A stretch of DNA of 11,575 nt from Mycoplasmataceae bacterium. Lineage in GTDB: Bacteria; Bacillota_I; Bacilli_A; Mycoplasmatales; Hepatoplasmataceae. Positions 7,851 through 11,575 of the stretch are shown in pieces. Numbering within the stretch: the first letter of the stretch is position 1; the number at the start of each line of letters is the position of its first letter. The notes below the pieces were generated by a model that ran no database searches, was not told the DNA's origin, and saw nothing but the letters and a program-made list of their open reading frames with translations. Position numbers and translations under genes: made by a program. The stretch is taken from assembly GCA_013214845.1 (NCBI GenBank), contig JABSQC010000008.1:1-11575 (forward strand), given 5' to 3'.

Positions 7851-8018
7851 ATGGCTGCAGGAAGAATAAAATTAGTATACAAATGTAAAGAATGCAAGCA
7901 TGAAAATTACATTGGTAAAAAGAACAAAACTGAACACTCTGAAAAAACTGAGATTAAAAAACATTGTTCTAATTGTAATAAGCACACTTTACATACAGAA
8001 AAAGGAAAATTACACTAA
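7851..8018 (+). CDS. rpmG: Large-subunit ribosomal protein L33 (bL33)
   Basis: A 55-residue component of the 50S subunit, located near the E site. The sequence runs [21 protein letters not shown], then a charged stretch, then [15 protein letters not shown], which matches bL33. The four zinc-binding cysteines C12, C15, C39 and C42 are all present, so this is the zinc-containing (C+) form. The length is normal for the family. A strong GC-capped terminator follows directly, so the gene appears to be transcribed alone or with the membrane protein upstream. Confidence 0.95.
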   Translation: MAAGRIKLVYKCKECKHENYIGKKNKTEHSEKTEIKKHCSNCNKHTLHTEKGKLH

Positions 8019-8020
8019 AC

Positions 8021-8041
8021 AAAAACGCGAGAGCGTTTTTT
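8021..8041 (+). terminator. Intrinsic terminator of rpmG
   Basis: AAAAACGC (8021-8028) and GCGTTTTT (8033-8040) form an 8-bp stem with a GAGA tetraloop, ending in a T run. It starts 3 nt after the rpmG stop codon. Confidence 0.85.
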
Positions 8042-8059
8042 ATTTTACTATTTATATAT

Positions 8060-8674
8060 ATGGCTAAAAAGAGCAACACAAATGTAATAAGACAATCCGT
8101 ATTAGGGAAAGCGATTGTTAACTACTTTAGACCAACATATTACTTTAAATCAATATCAAAAATTGATTTAAAGTATTTAAGAGATGTTGGTATTAAAAAT
8201 ATAATTTGTGATTTAGATAATACATTAGTTCCTCACTATATTGGTATACCTCAAAGAAAAACTATTAACTTTATTAATGAAGCTAAGCAAAATAATATTA
8301 ACTTTTTTATTGCTTCTAATAATACTGGGAAGAGAGTTGAAAGATTTTCTAAGAACTTATCTAATTTAGATGGTTTTTATTCTAATATAAAAAAACCACT
8401 AACTATGAACTTAACTAGAATAATGGCTGAAAATGATATGAATATTAAAAATACCATTATGATAGGTGATCAACTTGAAATGGATATCTTAGCAGCTAAT
8501 ATTTTACACTTAAATTCAATACTAGTTGAACCTTTATTTGATGAATCATATAACTATTCAAATTTAACTAGATTTATAGAGAAGTTTATATATAAAAGAC
8601 TTGCTAGATTCAATGCTTTGAGAAAAGGGGAATACAGTTCACTTGAATCTAATATAGACAATAAAATACTTTAA
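8060..8674 (+). CDS. yqeG: YqeG family HAD IIIA-type phosphatase
   Basis: A 204-residue HAD-superfamily hydrolase. Motif I is CDLDNTLV, with nucleophile D51 and D53. Motif II is IASNNTGK around S86. Motif III is a lysine in NIKKPLTMN (K111/K112). Motif IV is MIGDQLEMDILAAN with D137 and D142. The spacing between motifs I and II, without a large cap domain, is that of the IIIA subclass. The natural substrate of YqeG is not established. In Bacillus yqeG lies directly upstream of yqeH, as here. The C-terminal tail (about 175-204) is hydrophilic. The ATG follows the rpmG terminator by only about 20 nt; TACTAT at 8046-8051 is a possible -10 box and there is no SD sequence. Confidence 0.92.
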   Translation: MAKKSNTNVIRQSVLGKAIVNYFRPTYYFKSISKIDLKYLRDVGIKNIICDLDNTLVPHYIGIPQRKTINFINEAKQNNINFFIASNNTGKRVERFSKNLSNLDGFYSNIKKPLTMNLTRIMAENDMNIKNTIMIGDQLEMDILAANILHLNSILVEPLFDESYNYSNLTRFIEKFIYKRLARFNALRKGEYSSLESNIDNKIL

Positions 8675-8692
8675 TCTATATTTTATCTACTT

Positions 8693-8698
8693 TATAAT
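8693..8698 (+). promoter_or_regulatory. TATAAT -10 box of yqeH, near-leaderless spacing
   Basis: A perfect TATAAT in the 31-nt gap between yqeG and yqeH ends 7 nt before the yqeH ATG at 8706. This would let yqeH be transcribed separately from yqeG as a leaderless or nearly leaderless mRNA. Confidence 0.6.
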
Positions 8699-8705
8699 TT
8701 AACTA

Positions 8706-9818
8706 ATGAAAGATAATAAAAAAGAAGTCAAACTTTGTACTGGATGTGGTGCAACTTTACAAACTGATGATCCAGAAAAAGCTGGATTCATAATAGATTT
8801 TGAAAAACACAGATTATGCAAACGTTGTTTTGATATTAAAAACTACAATATCGTTGTAGATAAGTTAGCTGTTAGTCAAAAAGAAGTAGCTAAAGCTCAT
8901 ACAGCCATACCTTTAACAGGTCAAAATATTTTTCTTGTAATAGATATATTAAGTTTTGATGTTAAGATCTTTGATTTCTTATCTAGATTAGCTAAAACAA
9001 ATACTTTATATGTAGTTGTTAATAAGATTGATGTATTACCTAAATCATTGAAATTTTCAAGAATTAAGGATTATGTTAAAAACATTCTAGAGTTAAATGA
9101 TATCTTTGTTTATAAGACTATATATGTTTCTTCATTAAAGAGATATAACATTGATGAAATTACTGAAGAGATTAGAACTTCAAAAAATGTAGATAATCAT
9201 TTTGTTGGATATTCTAATTCTGGTAAATCAACATTAATAAATGCAATTATTTCAAGTGTTACTGGAACTAAAACTGATGATATAACTACTTCAACTATTC
9301 CTGGTACAACAATTACACCGCTAAGCTTTAAAATATATGAAAAAAACATGTTAGATTATCCAGGTATGTATTTAGAAGGAAGTTTTCAAAATATACTTTT
9401 AGATAAAGATATCAACTCTATGTCTATTAAACAAGAAATCTATCCTGTAAACTATGCATTACAACAGGGAAGATGTTTATTTATTGATAGAGCTGCAGTA
9501 TTAACTATTAAAAATGCAGAACAAGCTAAAACTAATGTTCAGTTTTATGGATCTAAAAGACTTAAGTTACATAAAACATCTGTAAAAAATATAGATAAAC
9601 AAATTGTTTCAGATAGATTTCTAATATCTGATAACTATGAATATGAAAAATTTGATTTCCATATCCCTAAAAATGGAAAAACACATGATGTTGTATTACC
9701 AGACCTAGGTAGAATAAGAATGATAGGAGATGGCCAAAATATAGAAATAATGGCTATAAAGGGAACTACACCATTAGTTAAGGAATCATTAATACCAAAA
9801 AGAAAAAACAAACTATAA
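8706..9818 (+). CDS. yqeH: Ribosome biogenesis GTPase YqeH
   Basis: A 370-residue circularly permuted GTPase needed for 30S subunit assembly in Bacillus. The N-terminal zinc finger has cysteine pairs C11/C14 (CTGCG) and C38/C41 (CKRC). The G motifs come in the permuted order: G4 NKID at 106-109, G5 around VSSLK (141-145), then G1 GYSNSGKS at 168-175, G2 around T201-T202 (IPGTT) and G3 DYPG at 217-220. G1 reads NSGKS where relatives have NVGKS, which should still bind phosphate. The C-terminal third has a predicted beta-rich RNA-binding region and ends in basic residues (PKRKNKL). No TGA codon falls in this gene, so it reads through intact even with the standard code. It has its own probable promoter and ends at a two-way terminator. 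Confidence 0.95.
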   Translation: MKDNKKEVKLCTGCGATLQTDDPEKAGFIIDFEKHRLCKRCFDIKNYNIVVDKLAVSQKEVAKAHTAIPLTGQNIFLVIDILSFDVKIFDFLSRLAKTNTLYVVVNKIDVLPKSLKFSRIKDYVKNILELNDIFVYKTIYVSSLKRYNIDEITEEIRTSKNVDNHFVGYSNSGKSTLINAIISSVTGTKTDDITTSTIPGTTITPLSFKIYEKNMLDYPGMYLEGSFQNILLDKDINSMSIKQEIYPVNYALQQGRCLFIDRAAVLTIKNAEQAKTNVQFYGSKRLKLHKTSVKNIDKQIVSDRFLISDNYEYEKFDFHIPKNGKTHDVVLPDLGRIRMIGDGQNIEIMAIKGTTPLVKESLIPKRKNKL

Positions 9819-9827
9819 AAAAGCAAC

Positions 9828-9859
9828 AAAAAAAGACAATTATATAATTGTCTTTTTTT
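9828..9859. terminator. Two-way terminator between yqeH and the second orphan gene
   Basis: A 32-bp perfect palindrome: 15-nt arms at 9828-9842 and 9845-9859 with TA in the centre. The stem carries GACAATTA and its complement, flanked by A7 and T7. It ends 6 nt before the stop codon of the minus-strand gene and about 10 nt after that of yqeH, so it can serve both. Confidence 0.85.
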
Positions 9860-9865
9860 ATTTAA

Positions 9866-10252
9866 TTATTTAGCAGCTTTTTTACTAGTTTGTTTTTTGC
9901 TTTCGTCTACATTTTTTGGAAATGCAGCTTTGTTATTAGCATAATGATATAAATTATCTCTTATTTTTTTCTCTCTTTGAGTTGCTGTTTCTTTTTCTTT
10001 ATCAGTATCAGTAACTAGATTGAAGTAAGTAATAATTTTTTCATCAAAGTTTAACTCACCCATGTCTTGTAGAAATTTCATTGAAACACTACCAGCACTA
10101 GATTCGTGTTTACCTACTCATTCAATTGAGTGATGGTGATTGATTACGTTGTAATCTCTTTCTCCAAGGTAATCTCTAATAAAAGCGATTTTTAATTTTA
10201 AAGTTCACTTCTTTAAATTTTCAGGAACTTTAGTATCAAATTTTGCGGCCAT
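9866..10252 (-). CDS. Small orphan protein, second member of a paralogous pair
   Basis: A 128-residue protein of unknown function and a paralogue of the product of 6785-7123. Residues 34-85 align without gaps to 36-87 of that protein. Conserved are NV (35-36), W45, K48, SAG-x-VS (52-57), F69 and LVTD-x-DK (79-85). A run of three histidines (39-41) precedes the core. The C-terminal region (86-128) is strongly charged, likely helical or disordered, and ends in KKQTSKKAAK, like the Lys/Ala tail of its partner. TGA encodes W16 and W45; reading TGA as stop leaves only the part from M58 on. The ATG at 10252 is supported by AAGGAG 6 nt upstream. It lacks a signal peptide and membrane helix. Like its partner it is a lone minus-strand gene among plus-strand housekeeping genes. 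Confidence 0.82.
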
Positions 10253-10258
10253 ATATTT

Positions 10259-10264
10259 CTCCTT
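10259..10264 (-). promoter_or_regulatory. Shine-Dalgarno AAGGAG of the 9866-10252 gene
   Basis: CTCCTT on the plus strand gives AAGGAG on the minus strand, with a 6-nt spacer to the ATG. It decides the start codon and matches the SD of the paralogous gene. Confidence 0.75.
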
Positions 10265-10272
10265 GTATTGTT

Positions 10273-10306
10273 ATTTAAATGCATTTAAATGTATAATCTC
10301 TTATAC
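10273..10306. repeat. Palindromes upstream of the 9866-10252 gene, operator-like
   Basis: ATTTAAAT-GC-ATTTAAAT at 10273-10290 is a perfect 18-bp palindrome. It is followed immediately by GTATAA-TCTC-TTATAC (10291-10306), a 6-bp inverted repeat with a 4-nt spacer. Both lie just upstream of the SD of the minus-strand gene, over or next to its likely -10 region. They could be a repressor site or a leader hairpin. The low sequence complexity makes chance a serious alternative. Confidence 0.45.
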
Positions 10307-10384
10307 AATATATATTTTACCAATATATGAATTAAATAACTATTTTAGTAAAAATATTACATATTATTTTTACAAATATACATA

Positions 10385-10390
10385 TATAAT
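10385..10390 (+). promoter_or_regulatory. TATAAT -10 box of the 10403 gene
   Basis: A perfect TATAAT ends 12 nt before the ATG, implying a leader of about 6 nt. There is no SD sequence. Confidence 0.5.
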
Positions 10391-10402
10391 ATTTAAATAA
10401 AT

Positions 10403-11305
10403 ATGAAAAATACAGAAGTACAAAATGTAGATAGTAAATCTAGTGATAATATTTATTTAAAATTTTCTACTAAAAGGATTATTTTAATAACTTTATTTTC
10501 TTTATTTTCTATAGCGATATTAGCAACTTCTTTATCTCTTAATTATCAAGGAAGACTATTTCACAACACATCTTATATAGATCCTATAACTGGAGAAGGT
10601 GTTGTGAAGATGGCTGCATACCAATATTATACTTACACATGCTTTACTTTAGTAACTGCTTATTACTTTGTAATAACTGCATTTTTATTAACATCTCTTT
10701 TTCTAAAAAGAGATGTTAAGTACTTTGATAAGATAATGGCTCCTGTAGTTAAAAATATGTTTATTTTTACATATATATCAATGTTTGTTATAGTTGTTAC
10801 TTTACTAGGACCATACTCTTTATATGTACTAGTATCTGATTCGGGCACTTCAACTCCAACAACAGATGCAGCTGCTGATTCTAATCATTTAGCTTCATCT
10901 ATACTTACAGTGATAATTCACATATTCTTACCGATTATGGCTTTTATAGAACACTTTACATTCACTCCTATAAAAGAGCTTAAAAAGAATCAATTCCTTT
11001 GATGAAACTTATCAGCAATAGTATATATGTCTTATACTATTCCAATTGGTATTGTTCAGTCAAACCAATTTGGATTTAGTATATATCCATACTTCTTTGT
11101 AGATCCTGCAATTGTAACAGTTGGTGGGGTAGTAGCAATTCTAATTGCTCTATACTTTGTTTCTTATTACACTACATATATGTTGATGTGATGACAAAAT
11201 AGACAGATTGCCAAATCTGAAGGAAATGAATATACAGGTAAATTTCATCCTTGATTAGATACTAAAGAAATAGCAATAAATTCATATAACTATATTAGAA
11301 AATAA
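10403..11305 (+). CDS. Six-helix membrane protein, Pr6Pr (FAR-17a/AIG1-like) type
   Basis: A 300-residue integral membrane protein. Six hydrophobic segments are visible at about 25-45, 78-101, 117-144, 163-187, 199-218 and 236-262, with hydrophilic ends. Several spots recall the Pr6Pr/FAR-17a/AIG1-like six-helix family: the helix around IIHIFLPIMAFIEHFTF (171-187), where relatives have a His and Pro followed by an acidic residue, and YPYFFVDP leading into VGGVVAILIAL (228-250), where relatives have a Tyr-Pro and Asp before the last helix. Animal members hydrolyse hydroxy-fatty-acid esters; the role of bacterial members is not established. TGA codons at W200 and W201 and later sites carry the frame beyond 11002; without them the last third would be lost. 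The family assignment comes from memory of motifs only and is moderate. It has its own promoter and is probably monocistronic. Confidence 0.75.
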
Positions 11306-11309
11306 TATT

Positions 11310-11353
11310 AAATACACATCTAAATTATTGCAAAAATATTTTAGTGTATTTTG
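11310..11353 (+). terminator. Possible terminator after the six-helix membrane protein gene
   Basis: AAATACAC (11310-11317) pairs with GTGTATTT (11344-11351). Inside it TAAA (11321-11324) pairs with TTTA (11340-11343), leaving a 3-nt bulge and a 15-nt loop. The sequence after it is T-rich but interrupted (TTTTGTTTT). The position 5 nt after the stop codon fits a terminator, but the form is imperfect. Confidence 0.45.
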
Positions 11354-11455
11354 TTTTACAATCTTTACTTCAATAGTAAAAACATTAATATACAAAAATT
11401 TTAATCAATAAATCAAAATATAAAGAATATTAGAATATAAATATGTTATGCACAT

Positions 11456-11461
11456 AAGGAG
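11456..11461 (+). promoter_or_regulatory. Shine-Dalgarno AAGGAG of the last gene
   Basis: AAGGAG with a 7-nt spacer points to the ATG at 11469 and not to the out-of-frame ATG at 11465. A TATAAA at 11436-11441 is a possible -10 box, giving a leader of about 20 nt. Confidence 0.7.
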
Positions 11462-11468
11462 TTAATGT

Positions 11469-11575
11469 ATGGAAATAAAAGAACTGTTATCAAATATTGA
11501 AAATGATCTTTCTAAAGATTTTGAAAGTTCTTTAAAAGGTTTAATAGTTGAAAAAATTTTTACTAATAAAAACAA
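11469..11575 (+). CDS. N-terminal fragment of a gene running off the window, possibly polC
   Basis: About 35 codons are visible, starting MEIKELLSNIENDLSKDFES and followed by LKGLIVEKIFTNKN. The start is supported by a good SD sequence. The pattern of a short acidic helix, then a strand with basic residues and Asn-Lys, resembles the very N-terminus of Gram-positive type DNA polymerase III (PolC), where a helix is followed by a similar strand. This is a weak likeness over a short stretch, and the fragment could belong to another family. No signal peptide or zinc motif is seen. Confidence 0.6.
   Translation, partial: MEIKELLSNIENDLSKDFESSLKGLIVEKIFTNKN

Noticed and set aside
7835..7888. Possible 17-codon leader peptide before rpmG, starting at ATG 7835
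   Set aside because: It overlaps the rpmG start out of frame, with no SD and no coding character; a chance ATG.
9635..9829. Minus-strand open frame over the end of yqeH
   Set aside because: It overlaps conserved yqeH coding sequence and has no start signals.
10253..10402. A tRNA or other structured RNA in the A/T-rich gap with palindromes
   Set aside because: No cloverleaf, no conserved T-loop or anticodon arm, and almost no G or C pairs; only short palindromes are present.
10663..10848. Minus-strand open frame inside the six-helix protein gene
   Set aside because: It is a shadow of a long plus-strand membrane protein frame.

Overview
The window is a piece of a Mollicutes chromosome, most likely a Mycoplasma in the broad sense. 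The base composition is extremely A+T rich. Nearly every gene reads through in-frame TGA codons at tryptophan positions (genetic code 4), genes are tightly packed, and most translation starts lack a Shine-Dalgarno (SD) sequence. TGG tryptophan codons are rare: a pair at 5252-5257 in nadD-yqeK is the clearest case. All CDS below are read with TGA = Trp; under the standard code most of them fall apart.

Layout. Positions 1-1904 hold ftsK. Its motor and gamma domains are intact, but its membrane-anchor end is scattered over several frames at the window edge. A 91-residue protein with two cysteine pairs follows (2004-2279). It faces, across a two-way terminator, plsY on the minus strand (2335-3084). 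A 66-bp divergent promoter region separates plsY from dinB (3151-4401). Next come a fused nadD-yqeK gene (4444-5553) and, 2 nt downstream, a pepP-type M24 peptidase (5556-6623). A small minus-strand orphan follows (6785-7123). Then, on the plus strand, come a proline/tyrosine-rich membrane protein (7353-7793), rpmG (7851-8018), yqeG (8060-8674) and yqeH (8706-9818). A second minus-strand orphan (9866-10252) is visibly a paralogue of the first. The window ends with a six-helix membrane protein (10403-11305) and the start of another gene (from 11469).

The recognised genes are housekeeping: chromosome translocation (FtsK), phospholipid synthesis (PlsY), lesion-tolerant DNA synthesis (DinB), NAD synthesis (NadD), a nucleotide phosphohydrolase (YqeK), peptide turnover (PepP) and ribosome assembly (YqeH, L33). 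yqeG, yqeH, nadD and yqeK lie together in one gene cluster in Bacillus; here they remain within about 5 kb but are split up.

Two patterns go beyond routine annotation. First, many genes have a TATAAT box ending 6-7 nt before the ATG, so their mRNAs should begin at or next to the start codon (leaderless). The two paralogous orphans and the last gene instead carry a clear AAGGAG. Second, the two minus-strand orphans form an undescribed-looking small protein family with a W-x2-K-x2-[TS]-SAG-x-VS signature and an LVTD-x-DK motif. I found no RNA genes, CRISPR arrays, insertion sequences or complete mobile elements. No gene-free stretch exceeds 300 bases.
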